A DNA stretch of 64,000 nt from Pseudomonas linyingensis (GTDB lineage: Bacteria; Pseudomonadota; Gammaproteobacteria; Pseudomonadales; Pseudomonadaceae). Location: the NCBI RefSeq assembly GCF_900109175.1, contig NZ_FNZE01000015.1, positions 51,830 to 115,829 on the forward strand, in the 5' to 3' direction. Made by a program: the position numbers and the translations under genes. Of the stretch, positions 17,760 through 29,920 are shown one piece after another (position 1 is the stretch's first letter; every line of letters begins with the position of its first letter). A model generated the notes under the pieces. That model saw only the letters and a program-made list of their open reading frames with translations. It did not search any database and had not been told where the DNA came from.

Positions 17760-17888
17760 CGGTGCGGTAGACGGCGGAAAGGAGGGGCGTCCATTCTAGC
17801 CGATTGGCCGCCATGGACTGCTGCAAAACCCTTGCATGCCTCCCCGGGGCATCGGCTAGTCTGCGCAGTATCGCCAAGGAGAGCCTGC

Positions 17889-19379
17889 ATGTTCGAATCC
17901 GCCGAAATCGGCCACCAGATCGACAAGGAAACCTACGACGCCGCGGTGCCCGAACTGCGCCAGGCGCTGCTCGAGGCGCAGCTCGAGCTGCGCGAGCAGG
18001 CGCGCTTTCCGCTGATCGTGCTGCTCAACGGCATCGAGGGCGCCGGCAAGGGCGAGACGGTCAAGCTGCTCAACGAGTGGATGGACCCGCGGCTGATCCA
18101 GGTCGAGACCTTCGACCAGCAGACCGACGAGGAGCTGGCGCGTCCGCCGTTCTGGCGCTACTGGCGACGCCTGCCGCCCAAGGGGCGCACCGGCGTGTTT
18201 TTCGGCAACTGGTACAGCCAGATGCTGCAGGGGCGGGTGCATGGACGCATCGACGATGCCCAGCTGGACCAGGCCATCAGCACCACGGTGCGCTTTGAAC
18301 GCATGCTCTGTGACGAGGGGGCGCTGATCTTCAAGTTCTGGCTGCACCTGTCGAAGAAGCAGATGAAGGCCCGCCTCAAGACGCTGGAGAGCGACCCGCT
18401 GCACAGCTGGCGGATCAGCCCGCTGGACTGGCAGCAGTCGAAGACCTTCGACGAGTTCGTGCGCTACGGCGAGCGCGTGCTGCGGCGTACCAGCCGCGAC
18501 TATGCACCCTGGTACGTGGTCGAGGGTGTCGACGAGCGTTACCGTAGCCTCACCGTCGGGCGCATCCTCCTCGAGGGCCTGCAGGCGGCGCTGCGCATGC
18601 AGGAGCTGCCCAAGCGCCAGCCCCATGCGGCACCGGTGGCGGCGAGCATCGACAATCGCGGTCTGGTCGACAGTCTGGACATGACCCAGACCCTGGACAA
18701 GGACAGCTACCAGCAGCAGCTGGTGGTCGAACAGGCGCGCCTGGCGCAGCTGCTGCGCGACAAGCGCATGCGCCGCCACGCGCTGGTGGCGGTGTTCGAG
18801 GGCAACGACGCGGCGGGCAAGGGCGGGGCGATCCGTCGGGTGACCGGGGCGCTCGATCCGCGCCAGTACCACATCGTGCCGGTGGCGGCGCCGACCGAGG
18901 AGGAGCAGGCCCAGCCTTACCTGTGGCGTTTCTGGCGGCACATCCCGGCACGCGGACGTTTCACCATGTTCGACCGCTCCTGGTACGGCCGGGTGCTGGT
19001 GGAGCGGGTCGAGGGCTATTGCTCCCAGGCCGACTGGCTGCGTGCCTACAGCGAGATCAACGACTTCGAGGAGCAGCTCACCGATGCCGGGGTGGTGCTG
19101 GTCAAGTTCTGGATGGCCATCGACCAGCAGACCCAGCTGGAGCGCTTCCAGGAGCGCGAGAAGACTGCGTTCAAGCGTTTCAAGATCACCGAGGATGACT
19201 GGCGCAACCGCGAGAAGTGGACGCACTACATCGATGCGGTGAACGACATGGTCGACCGCACCAGTACCGAGATCGCGCCCTGGACGCTGATCGAGGCCAA
19301 CGACAAGCGCTTCGCCCGGGTCAAGGTGCTGCGCACCATCAACGAGGCGCTGGAGGCAGCGTTTGCCCGCAAGCGCTGA
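17889..19379 (+). CDS. pap: Polyphosphate:AMP phosphotransferase (two fused PPK2 domains)
   Basis: Pap transfers phosphate from polyphosphate to AMP, making ADP. The 496-residue protein carries two PPK2 domains. Domain 1 has a degenerate P-loop NGIEGAGKGE at about 48-57. Domain 2 has EGNDAAGKGG near 303, with the lid and Walker B landmarks FDRSWYGRVLVERVEGY and KFWMAID. The length equals the known Pseudomonas and Acinetobacter enzymes. The ATG at 17889 follows AAGGAG. The next gene lies convergent 6 bp after the stop. Confidence 0.95.
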   Translation: MFESAEIGHQIDKETYDAAVPELRQALLEAQLELREQARFPLIVLLNGIEGAGKGETVKLLNEWMDPRLIQVETFDQQTDEELARPPFWRYWRRLPPKGRTGVFFGNWYSQMLQGRVHGRIDDAQLDQAISTTVRFERMLCDEGALIFKFWLHLSKKQMKARLKTLESDPLHSWRISPLDWQQSKTFDEFVRYGERVLRRTSRDYAPWYVVEGVDERYRSLTVGRILLEGLQAALRMQELPKRQPHAAPVAASIDNRGLVDSLDMTQTLDKDSYQQQLVVEQARLAQLLRDKRMRRHALVAVFEGNDAAGKGGAIRRVTGALDPRQYHIVPVAAPTEEEQAQPYLWRFWRHIPARGRFTMFDRSWYGRVLVERVEGYCSQADWLRAYSEINDFEEQLTDAGVVLVKFWMAIDQQTQLERFQEREKTAFKRFKITEDDWRNREKWTHYIDAVNDMVDRTSTEIAPWTLIEANDKRFARVKVLRTINEALEAAFARKR

Positions 19380-19385
19380 GCGGCT

Positions 19386-19613
19386 TCAATGGCGGCGCGG
19401 CGCATGGGGGAGCTGGCCGGCCTGTTGGGCGGCGAGGCTGTCGAGATCTCCGACGTAGCGGGTGATGGCTTGCTGGGCGTCGATGCGAGTAAAGAACGGC
19501 CCCACCAGCGTGCCCTCGCGGGTGGCGAAGAAGTACTGGCCATTGACGGTACTGATGCGGTCGGTGCGGTAGTGGGTGCCTGGCGCTTCATCGTGCTGGC
19601 GTTTTCCGAACAT
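19386..19613 (-). CDS. Small conserved protein, DUF6316-like
   Basis: This 75-residue soluble protein starts MFGKRQHDEAPGTHYRTDRIS and contains NGQYFFATREGTLVGPFFTR, which I associate with DUF6316, a short pseudomonad family of unknown function. The ATG at 19613 is preferred to a TTG two codons upstream. It is tightly convergent with pap (6 bp apart) and divergent from the EamA transporter. Confidence 0.65.
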   Translation of the reverse strand: MFGKRQHDEAPGTHYRTDRISTVNGQYFFATREGTLVGPFFTRIDAQQAITRYVGDLDSLAAQQAGQLPHAPRRH

Positions 19614-19815
19614 GGCCAAATCTCCCGAACGATGGGTGAACAGAAAAAGTCTAGCCGCTGTCGGTGCGCACCACAGGGCAGTCGACCAGCGGCAGTGTCG
19701 TCGGGCGGGGAGTGCTGGCGGCGTTTGTCTGTCGCCGGGCGGGGCGGCCGTCTAGAATGGGCGCTGCCCTCGCTGTTGCGAGCCTCGGGCAGGCTCGCTT
19801 TCTTGTGGAATTCCC

Positions 19816-20778
19816 ATGCATGTCTCCTCCGGCCGCTGGTTGCGCGGCCTGCTGTTGTCCCTGGTCACCGTGGTGCTCTGGGGGGTGTTGCCGATCTGGC
19901 TCAAGCAAGTCCTGCAGACGATGGATCCGGTCACCGTGACCTGGTACCGCCTGTTCAGTTCGGGGCTGATCCTGTTCGCCTGGCTGGCGGCCAGCCGGCG
20001 GCTGCCGTCGCTGCGCCCGCTGGGGCGTCGCGGTCGCGGCCTGCTGCTGTTGGCGATTGGCGGACTGACGGCCAACTACGTGCTCTACCTGATGGGCCTC
20101 GAGCGGCTCAGCGCCGGCACCACCCAGCTGCTCATCCAGAGCGCGCCGGTCATGCTGCTGCTCGCCAGCCTGCTGGTGTTCCGCGAGTCGTTCAGTCGCG
20201 CCCAGGGCCTGGGCCTGTTGGTGCTGGTGCTGGGCTTCGGGCTGTTCTTCAATCAGCGCCTGGGCGAGCTGTTCGGCTCCCTCGGCAGCTACACCCTCGG
20301 CGTGCTCACCGTGTTGGCGGCAGCGCTGGTCTGGGTGTTCTACGGCCTGGCGCAGAAGCAGCTGCTGACCCAGTGGAGTTCGGTGCAGATCATGATGGCG
20401 ATCTACCTGGCCTGCGCCGCCCTGGTGACGCCCTGGGCGCAGCCGACCCAGCTGTTCGAGCTGAGCAGCCTGCAGGCGTGGCTGCTGCTGGCCTGCTGCC
20501 TGAATACCCTGGTGGCCTATGGCGCCTTTGCCGAGGCGCTGGCGCACTGGGAGGCCTCGCGGGTCAGCGCTGTGCTGGCGCTGACCCCGCTGGTGACCCT
20601 GGGCTCGGTGGCCCTAGCGGCCAGCCTGTGGCCGGGGCAGGTACAGGCCGAGGATATCAACGCCCTGGCCTATTTCGGCGCGTTGCTGGTGGCCGGTGGT
20701 TCGGTGGTGATCGCGCTGGCGCCGACCTGGCTGGCCCGCCAGCGCTCCCGCCGTGCGGCGCGGGTCATCGCCGACTGA
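19816..20778 (+). CDS. EamA-family DMT transporter
   Basis: This 320-residue inner-membrane protein has ten predicted helices arranged as two EamA repeats (about 12-145 and 155-300). The opening LLSLVTVVLWGVLPIWLKQVL and the AGTTQLLIQSAPVMLLLASLLVF-type segment are classic for the drug/metabolite transporter superfamily. The substrate cannot be told. The stop is 16 bp from the convergent fumC stop. Members of this type export amino acids or other metabolites. Confidence 0.88.
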   Translation: MHVSSGRWLRGLLLSLVTVVLWGVLPIWLKQVLQTMDPVTVTWYRLFSSGLILFAWLAASRRLPSLRPLGRRGRGLLLLAIGGLTANYVLYLMGLERLSAGTTQLLIQSAPVMLLLASLLVFRESFSRAQGLGLLVLVLGFGLFFNQRLGELFGSLGSYTLGVLTVLAAALVWVFYGLAQKQLLTQWSSVQIMMAIYLACAALVTPWAQPTQLFELSSLQAWLLLACCLNTLVAYGAFAEALAHWEASRVSAVLALTPLVTLGSVALAASLWPGQVQAEDINALAYFGALLVAGGSVVIALAPTWLARQRSRRAARVIAD

Positions 20779-20793
20779 ACCTGCCGCGGCCAA

Positions 20794-22185
<1,392 letters not shown>

Positions 22186-22211
22186 CGGGCGGCTCTCCGC
22201 AGGGTTTTCCA

Positions 22212-22232
22212 CAGTCTAGGTAGCGTAGACTG
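22212..22232. promoter_or_regulatory. Inverted repeat upstream of fumC (operator-like)
   Basis: Perfect 7-bp arms CAGTCTA and TAGACTG (22212-22218, 22226-22232) with a 7-nt spacer lie in the divergent fumC/bolA region, 27 bp from the fumC start. The 21-bp size fits a dimeric repressor site. No regulator can be named. Confidence 0.4.
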
Positions 22233-22369
22233 CGCCAGCGGCCCCGTCCGTCCAGCCGCTGCGCCAGCTTCGTGCGACAGTCCTGCACTTGAGCGCACCC
22301 GGCGATCTGCGCAGAATGGGACGATCCCGGGCCGCCGCCGGCGGTCCGCAGCCACTCCGGAGCACCTCG

Positions 22370-22684
22370 ATGTCCATGCAGGAACAGATCCAGCAGGCGC
22401 TGGCCGCCCTCGAGCCGCAGCACCTCGAGATCCTCAACGAAAGCCACATGCACAGCCGTGGCCAGGAAAGCCATTTCAAGGCAGTGGTGGTCAGCCCGCT
22501 GTTTGACGGCCTGAATGCGGTCAAGCGCCACCAGAAGGTCTACGCCACCTTGGGCGAGCTGATGGGCCGCTTCCATGCGCTGGCGCTGTTCACCTACACC
22601 CCCGAAGAATGGGCGGCGCAGGGCGCCGCCCCGGACTCGCCGGCCTGCATGGGCGGCAGCAAGCACGACCGCCACGCGCACTGA
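22370..22684 (+). CDS. BolA family protein
   Basis: This 104-residue BolA/IbaG-family protein has a class II KH-like fold. The core [30 protein letters not shown] and the [17 protein letters not shown] helix are present. The invariant histidine used for Fe-S cluster sharing with monothiol glutaredoxins falls in the [15 protein letters not shown] segment. The C-terminal tail is His-rich ([10 protein letters not shown]). BolA proteins act in iron-sulfur trafficking and envelope stress. GGAG precedes the ATG at 22370. trhO follows on the same strand. Confidence 0.9.
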   Translation: MSMQEQIQQALAALEPQHLEILNESHMHSRGQESHFKAVVVSPLFDGLNAVKRHQKVYATLGELMGRFHALALFTYTPEEWAAQGAAPDSPACMGGSKHDRHAH

Positions 22685-22842
22685 GGCGCCGCTCCTCGTC
22701 GCGCGGTCACCGGCGCCGCGCTGCCTTTGCTAGAATGCGCCCCCGCGCCGGCTCCCGCCGGCGTTGTCGTTTTCAGGCGTTGCCTGAGGTCCAATGTCAT
22801 GGTCCGGTCCGCCCTTTGCGTGGGCGACCACTGGAGAGCGTC

Positions 22843-23775
22843 ATGAGTCAGAACATCGTGGTGGCGGCGCTGTACAAGTTCGTCACCCTCGAGGATTACA
22901 TCGCCCTGCGCGAGCCGCTGCTGGCGGCGATGCAGGCCAACGGGGTCAAGGGCACCCTGCTGCTGGCCGAGGAGGGCATCAACGGCACGGTGTCCGGCAC
23001 GCGCGAGGGGATCGACGCGCTGCTGGCCTGGCTGCGCAGCGACCCGCGCCTGGTCGACATCGACCACAAGGAGTCGTACTGCGCCGAGCAGCCGTTCTAC
23101 CGCACCAAGGTCAAGCTCAAGCAGGAAATCGTCACCCTCGGCGTGCCCGGCGTCGACCCGAACAAGGCGGTCGGCACCTACGTCGAGCCGCAGGACTGGA
23201 ACGCGCTGATCTCGGATCCCGAGGTGCTGCTGATCGACACGCGCAACGACTACGAGGTGGCCATCGGCACCTTCGAGGGCGCCATCGATCCGCGCACCCA
23301 GTCGTTCCGCGAGTTTCCCGCCTACGTGCAGCAGCACTTCGACCCGGCGAAGCACAAGAAGGTGGCGATGTTCTGCACCGGCGGCATCCGCTGCGAAAAG
23401 GCGTCCAGCTTCATGCTTGCTCAGGGCTTTGCCGAGGTGTTCCACCTCAAGGGCGGCATCCTCAAGTACCTCGAGGAGGTCCCGCAGGCGCAGAGCCGCT
23501 GGCGCGGCGACTGTTTCGTGTTCGACAACCGGGTCACCGTGCGCCACGATCTGAGCGAGGGTGACTTCGAGCAGTGTCATGCCTGCCGCACGCCGATCTC
23601 GGTCGCCGATCGCCAGTCGGAGCATTACGCGGCGGGGATCAGCTGCCCGCACTGCTGGGACAGCTTGAGCGAGAAGACCCGCGCCAGCGCCCGCGAGCGG
23701 CAGAAGCAGATCGAGCTGGCGCGCGCGCGGCAGCAGCCGCACCCGATCGGCCGTGACCCGCGTCAGGCCGACTGA
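22843..23775 (+). CDS. trhO: tRNA uridine(34) hydroxylase TrhO (rhodanese-domain, YceA)
   Basis: TrhO hydroxylates U34 of tRNAs with oxygen as the first step toward (c)mo5U. It has 310 residues: an N-terminal acylphosphatase-like domain (about 1-95) and a rhodanese domain (about 120-220) with the active-site loop [14 protein letters not shown] near residue 177. The C-terminal zinc-like cysteine pairs are [10 protein letters not shown] and [22 protein letters not shown] is a hallmark. The ATG at 22843 has GGAGAG upstream. Confidence 0.95.
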   Translation: MSQNIVVAALYKFVTLEDYIALREPLLAAMQANGVKGTLLLAEEGINGTVSGTREGIDALLAWLRSDPRLVDIDHKESYCAEQPFYRTKVKLKQEIVTLGVPGVDPNKAVGTYVEPQDWNALISDPEVLLIDTRNDYEVAIGTFEGAIDPRTQSFREFPAYVQQHFDPAKHKKVAMFCTGGIRCEKASSFMLAQGFAEVFHLKGGILKYLEEVPQAQSRWRGDCFVFDNRVTVRHDLSEGDFEQCHACRTPISVADRQSEHYAAGISCPHCWDSLSEKTRASARERQKQIELARARQQPHPIGRDPRQAD

Positions 23776-23870
23776 CGCGCTACGCTGGGGCCCCGTTGGC
23801 CCCGTCCCCTTTCCGGTGCGCGTGGCGCACCCAATCGGCCGGGTTCGCCCAACGGCCAACAGGAGCCCGG

Positions 23871-24506
23871 ATGAACGCCCGTCTGCTCTATGTGATGGAC
23901 CCGATGTGTTCCTGGTGCTGGGGCTTTGCGCCGGTGTTCGACGCCCTGGCCGCCCAGGCCCAGGCCGCGGGGGTAAGCCTGCATCTGGTCGCCGGCGGCC
24001 TGCGCCCGGGCACGGTGCAGGCGCTGGACGACGGCACGCGCAGCTACATCCTCAAGCACTGGCGCGCAGTGGCCGAACGCACCGGACAGTCGTTCGATTT
24101 CGACGCCGCCCTGCCGGAGGGCTTCGTCTACGACACCGAGCCGGCCAGTCGTGCGCTGGTGGTGCTGCGCAGCCTGGCGCCGGAGAAGGTCTGGCCGCTG
24201 GTGCAGGCGATCCAGCAGGCGTTCTATGTCGAGGGCCGCGACGTCACCCGCGCGGCGCTGCTGGTCGAGCTGGCCGAGCAGGTCGGCGTGCCGCGTCAGG
24301 CCTTTGCCGAGGCCTTCGACAGTCCGGCCCTGCGCGCGGCCACCCAGGCCGACTTCGCGCGGGCCGAGAACCTCGGCATCGCCGGCTTTCCCACCCTGCT
24401 GGCCGAGCGCAACGGCCAGCTGGCGCTGCTGACCAACGGCTACCAGCCGCTGGAGAATCTCGCCCCGCTGCTCGCGCGCTGGCTGGAGCGCCTGGCCCAT
24501 GGCTGA
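23871..24506 (+). CDS. DsbA-family thiol oxidoreductase (cytoplasmic, FrnE-like)
   Basis: This 211-residue protein of the DsbA/2-hydroxychromene isomerase fold has a redox motif Cys13-Ser-Trp-Cys16 (MDPMCSWCWGF) and the cis-proline loop GIAGFPTLL. There is no signal peptide, which fits cytoplasmic FrnE-like members. The ATG at 23871 has AGGAG eight bases upstream. Its last eight bases overlap the start of the following ABC exporter, so the two genes are translationally coupled. Confidence 0.88.
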   Translation: MNARLLYVMDPMCSWCWGFAPVFDALAAQAQAAGVSLHLVAGGLRPGTVQALDDGTRSYILKHWRAVAERTGQSFDFDAALPEGFVYDTEPASRALVVLRSLAPEKVWPLVQAIQQAFYVEGRDVTRAALLVELAEQVGVPRQAFAEAFDSPALRAATQADFARAENLGIAGFPTLLAERNGQLALLTNGYQPLENLAPLLARWLERLAHG

Positions 24507-26295
24507 GCCGACTGGCGAGTCCGACCGGCTGAGCTGGGCGGAAATCCGCCGGCTGGCGCTGGGCCATCGCCGCGAGCTGCTGATCGCCAACCTGGTGGCG
24601 GTGCTGGCCACCTTGTGCAGCGTGCCGATCCCGCTGCTGCTGCCGCTGCTGGTCGACGAGGTGCTGCTTGGTCAGGGCGGCGGCGCCCTGCGCCTGATGG
24701 ACCGCTATCTGCCGGCGGCCTGGCAGCAGGCGGGTGGCTATATCGGCCTCATCCTGGTCACCACCCTGGTGCTGCGCGGCGTCTCGCTGCTGTTCAACGT
24801 GCTGCAGGCCCGGCTGTTTGCCGGATTGTCCAAGGACGTGGTGTATCGCCTGCGCCTGCGCCTGATCGAGCGGCTCAAGCGGATCTCCCTCGGCGAGTAC
24901 GAAAGCCTGGGCAGCGGCACGGTGACCGCGCATCTGGTCACCGATCTCGACACCCTCGACAAGTTCGTCGGCGACACCCTGAGCCGCCTGCTGGTGGCGC
25001 TGCTGACTCTGACCGGCACCGCGGCGATCCTGATCTGGATGCATTGGCAGCTGGCGCTGCTGATCCTGCTGTTCAACCCGCTGGTGATCTACGCCACCGT
25101 GCAGCTGGGCAAGCGCGTCAAGCACCTGAAGAAGCTGGAAAACGACAGCACCGCGCGCTTCACCCAGGCGCTCGGCGAAACCCTCGAGACGATCCAGGAG
25201 ATCCGCGCCGGCAACCGCCAGGGCTTCTTCCTCGGTCGCCTCGGCCTGCGCGCCCGCGAGGTGCGCGACTACGCGGTGGCCTCGCTGTGGAAGAGCGATG
25301 CCGCCAACCGCGCCAGCGGCCTGCTGTTCCAGTTCGGCATCGACGTGTTCCGCGCCGCCGCCATGCTCACCGTGCTGTTCTCCGACCTGTCGATTGGCCA
25401 GATGCTCGCCGTGTTCAGCTACCTCTGGTACATGATCGGCCCGGTCGAGCAACTGCTCGGCCTGCAGTACGCCTACTACGCCGCTGGCGGCGCGCTGACC
25501 CGGATCAACGAGCTGCTCGCTCGCGCCGACGAGCCGCGCTATGCGGGCAGCCTTGATCCGTTCGCCGGGCAGGCCACCGTCGGCATCGAGGTGCGCGGCC
25601 TGCGTTTCGCCTACCGCGACGAGCCGGTGCTCGACGGTCTCGACCTGGATATCGCGGCGGGCGAGAAGGTGGCCATCGTCGGCGCCTCGGGCGGCGGCAA
25701 GAGCACCCTGGTGCAGCTGCTGCTCGGCCTCTACAGCCCGCAGGCCGGGAGCATCCGCTTCGGCGGCGCGACCCTCGAGGAGATCGGTCTGGAGCGGGTG
25801 CGCGAGCACGTGGCGGTGGTGTTGCAGCATCCGGCGCTGTTCAACGACACGGTGCGCGCCAACCTGAGCATGGGCCGCGAGCGCGACGATGCCGCCTGCT
25901 GGCGGGCGCTGGAGATCGCCCAGCTGGCCGACACCGTGCGCGCCCTGCCGGATGGGCTGGACAGCGTGGTCGGCCGCTCCGGCGTGCGCCTCTCCGGCGG
26001 CCAGCGCCAGCGCCTGGCGATCGCCCGGATGATCCTCGCCGAGCCCAAGGTGGTGATCCTCGACGAGGCCACCTCGGCGCTCGATGCCGCCACCGAATAC
26101 GCCCTGCACCAGGCGCTGGGGCGCTTCCTCAGTGGGCGCACCACGCTGATCATCGCCCACCGTCTGTCGGCGGTGAAGCAGGCCGACCGCGTGCTGGTGT
26201 TCGACGGCGGCCGCGTCGCCGAGGATGGCGACCATCGCCAGCTGATCGCCGAGGGCGGCTTGTACGCCCGGCTGTACGGCAATCTGCAGCACTAG
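24499..26295 (+). CDS. ABC exporter, fused permease and ATPase (MsbA/MdlB type)
   Basis: This 598-residue half-transporter has six helices in an ABC transmembrane type 1 domain (about 25-310) and a nucleotide-binding domain (about 355-590). Walker A GASGGGKST is at about 395-403, the LSGGQ signature near 498, Walker B VVILDEATSALDA near 518, and the switch IIAHRLS near 551. All catalytic motifs are intact, so a homodimer can work. The substrate cannot be told from the sequence. It overlaps the DsbA-family gene by 8 bp. Confidence 0.93.
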   Translation: MAEPTGESDRLSWAEIRRLALGHRRELLIANLVAVLATLCSVPIPLLLPLLVDEVLLGQGGGALRLMDRYLPAAWQQAGGYIGLILVTTLVLRGVSLLFNVLQARLFAGLSKDVVYRLRLRLIERLKRISLGEYESLGSGTVTAHLVTDLDTLDKFVGDTLSRLLVALLTLTGTAAILIWMHWQLALLILLFNPLVIYATVQLGKRVKHLKKLENDSTARFTQALGETLETIQEIRAGNRQGFFLGRLGLRAREVRDYAVASLWKSDAANRASGLLFQFGIDVFRAAAMLTVLFSDLSIGQMLAVFSYLWYMIGPVEQLLGLQYAYYAAGGALTRINELLARADEPRYAGSLDPFAGQATVGIEVRGLRFAYRDEPVLDGLDLDIAAGEKVAIVGASGGGKSTLVQLLLGLYSPQAGSIRFGGATLEEIGLERVREHVAVVLQHPALFNDTVRANLSMGRERDDAACWRALEIAQLADTVRALPDGLDSVVGRSGVRLSGGQRQRLAIARMILAEPKVVILDEATSALDAATEYALHQALGRFLSGRTTLIIAHRLSAVKQADRVLVFDGGRVAEDGDHRQLIAEGGLYARLYGNLQH

Positions 26296-26344
26296 CCGGC
26301 ATGCAGCTAAACTGCCCGCAGCTCGATCATCAGGAGATTTCCGC

Positions 26345-26650
26345 ATGTTCATCGCCATGAACCGCTTCAAGATTGCCCGTGGCCACGAGGACACCTTCAT
26401 CGCCCACTGGCGCCAGCGTGACAGCTACCTCGACGAGGTGCCGGGCTTTGTCCGTTTCCATCTGCTGCAGGGCCCGCAGACCGAGGAATACACCCTGTTC
26501 GTGTCGCACACCGAGTGGGCGTCGACCCAGGCCTTCGAGGACTGGACGCACTCCGAGGCGTTCAGGAAGGCGCATGCCAATGCCGGCAAGAGCCCCCGCG
26601 AGATCTACCTGGGCCCGCCGCAGCTGGAGCTGTTCGAGTCGGTGCTCTAG
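26345..26650 (+). CDS. Antibiotic biosynthesis monooxygenase domain protein, IsdG-like
   Basis: This 101-residue single ABM-domain protein (ferredoxin-like dimeric fold) keeps the three residues that define heme-degrading IsdG/IsdI enzymes at matching positions: Asn6, Trp67 and His77 (MFIAMNRF, DWTHSEAFRKAH). IsdG uses Asn7, Trp67 and His77. This suggests heme binding and possibly ring opening. The generic ABM annotation alone would not show this. GGAG precedes the ATG. It lies 49 bp after the ABC exporter and might share its transcript. Confidence 0.85.
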   Translation: MFIAMNRFKIARGHEDTFIAHWRQRDSYLDEVPGFVRFHLLQGPQTEEYTLFVSHTEWASTQAFEDWTHSEAFRKAHANAGKSPREIYLGPPQLELFESVL

Positions 26651-27020
26651 GCGGCCAGCCAGGCAGGGCTAATTTGGGTGAATTGGCCGAAGTGTCGACA
26701 ATCGGTGCCGGCGGCGGTCTGCAAGGCGTTCGGCGCTGGCCGCGCTGTAGTGCCGGCCGCTGCTCCCCTACCACGGACTGTCGGCAGCCTGGCGAAATCT
26801 GGCGCAGCCGCCATGCGTCGGCGCCGGAGACTTTTTTTCCGCAACCAATGCCTGCCACTGGCGCTACGCGGCGCACATCGTTAGCATGGCGCCGCCTTCG
26901 CCAGCCCCCCCCTGTCAGGGGGTGTTCCGGGGAGCGTGTAGTACCTTTGTCGGACAGACTACAGTACGCGTCTGTAGACGATCCGAGGTAAAATGCGACA
27001 CCTGTGTCTCAGGAGCATGA
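26651..27020. other. Intergenic region upstream of mqo
   Basis: This 370-bp spacer holds no gene I can support. Near its end lies an inverted repeat CTACAG/CTGTAG (26959-26964, 26972-26977) and a TAAAAT -10-like box at 26989-26994 without a good -35. Together these suggest an activated or repressed mqo promoter. A T7 run at about 26831-26837 lacks a hairpin. Confidence 0.5.
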
Positions 27021-28523
<1,503 letters not shown>

Positions 28524-28534
28524 TTCGCGCTCAT

Positions 28535-28560
28535 CCCCGCCGCGCTCAGGTGCGGCGGGG
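28535..28560. terminator. GC hairpin after mqo
   Basis: A 9-bp perfect stem CCCCGCCGC/GCGGCGGGG (28535-28543, 28552-28560) lies between convergent mqo and the YdjM-type gene. No T-run follows. Confidence 0.45.
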
Positions 28561-28576
28561 CGGCACAACGCCGCGT

Positions 28577-29662
28577 TCAGTCAGCGCCCGATCGGGCGTG
28601 CGGCTGGCGCGGCGTTTGCGTTTGCAGTCGGCGCAGTTCCGCGGCCCAGACCGGTAGCGGAATTTCCACCTGCGGCTGCCAGATGCGCTGCCACAGGCGC
28701 TGCAGTCGCTGCAGGTCGCCGCGCTCGGCGGGCCAGCGCTGGCTGGTGGGCAGCAGTTGCCAGGCAGCCCCCTGGCGCTCGGCCAGGGTGAAGCGAAACG
28801 GGTGGAAGCCCGTCATGCCCAGGCGCAGGTCGGTGACCACCAGCTGGTTGCCGAGCTGGTCGTAGCGCAGGAAGCCGCCGGTGAACCAGAGCAGACGCTG
28901 GTGCGGTGCCGAGCCGGCCAGTACCCCGGCCAGATCGCCGCCACGCTCGATACGGTGCAGCTGCGGCGCTTGCGAGTCCAGCCAGCCGACCAGGGCTTCG
29001 TGGTAGTCGCTGCCCTCCAGTACCACCACCCGCCAGAGCAGACTGTTGAACGGCGTCGGTGCACTGAACACCGCTTCGGCAGCGATGCCCCGGCGTGCCA
29101 GTTCGGCGCCGACGCGCTGCTCGGCCATCTGCTTGCCGGCCACGGTGAAACCCAGATACAGGGTCGAGAGCAGCAGGGCGAGCGCGGTACCGTGCTGCAG
29201 GACGCGTCCGCGTCCGACGATCAGTCCGGACAGTGCCGCCAGCAGCAGCGGCAGGCTGTACAGCGGATCGATGATGAAGATGGTCGACCAGGCCACGGGC
29301 GGCGTCGCCAGCGGCCACAACAGCTGGGTGCCATAGCTGGTGAAGGCGTCCAGCAGCACATGGGTGAACAGGATCAGGCTGATGCACGCCAGCAGGCGCC
29401 GGCCGGAGTAGCCGGGATGGGGGCGCCAGCGGCGAATCAGCCAGGCGAGTAGCAGGCTGATGCCGGCGAGCACCGGCAGCGAGTGGCTGAAGCCGCGGTG
29501 CTGGGTCATGTTGGCCACGGCGTCGCCGAAGTCGATCAGCACGTCGAGGTCGGGCAGGGTGGCGATGGCGGCACCGTAGAGCAGCGCCTTGCGCCCCTGC
29601 CAGCGACTGAGCAGGCTGCCCTGCAGGCTGGCGCCGAGCAGGGCCTGGGTCAGGGAGTCCAC
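28577..29662 (-). CDS. Membrane-bound metal-dependent hydrolase, YdjM/DUF457 family
   Basis: This 361-residue inner-membrane protein of the YdjM (LexA-regulated in E. coli) family has the opening MDSLTQALLGASLQGSLL. The conserved metal-site residues are in LPDLDVLIDFG, HRGFSHSLP and LFTHVLLDAFTSYGTQLLWP. About five helices make up the first 180 residues and a soluble C-terminal domain follows. The biochemical role is unknown. I see no convincing LexA box upstream. It is divergent from argR. Confidence 0.88.
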   Translation of the reverse strand: MDSLTQALLGASLQGSLLSRWQGRKALLYGAAIATLPDLDVLIDFGDAVANMTQHRGFSHSLPVLAGISLLLAWLIRRWRPHPGYSGRRLLACISLILFTHVLLDAFTSYGTQLLWPLATPPVAWSTIFIIDPLYSLPLLLAALSGLIVGRGRVLQHGTALALLLSTLYLGFTVAGKQMAEQRVGAELARRGIAAEAVFSAPTPFNSLLWRVVVLEGSDYHEALVGWLDSQAPQLHRIERGGDLAGVLAGSAPHQRLLWFTGGFLRYDQLGNQLVVTDLRLGMTGFHPFRFTLAERQGAAWQLLPTSQRWPAERGDLQRLQRLWQRIWQPQVEIPLPVWAAELRRLQTQTPRQPHARSGAD

Positions 29663-29920
29663 GGCGGGCCCTCGGTGGTTGGCGGATGGGGCATTCTAGG
29701 CGCGGCGGGTGGCGGTGGCGGCGATAGAATTGCCGCCGGAAATTTCCGGCTCGACTGCTGGGCGGATTTTTGCCCCTTTTTGGTGCATTTGCCGGGGATT
29801 CCGGTTAAATTGCTGCCTCGCCCACGGTGCGTGCCTGGTGGCCGGCATTGCTGATCGTCAGATTCGATCTGCGACGCGGCCCACTAGCCTTGCGCAAGCA
29901 ATCCGGCCAGACTGCCGTCC

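Noticed and set aside
16260..17888. A long upstream extension of the pap reading frame on the plus strand
   Set aside because: It runs antisense through mnmC. The real pap start at 17889 has a ribosome site and the family N terminus.
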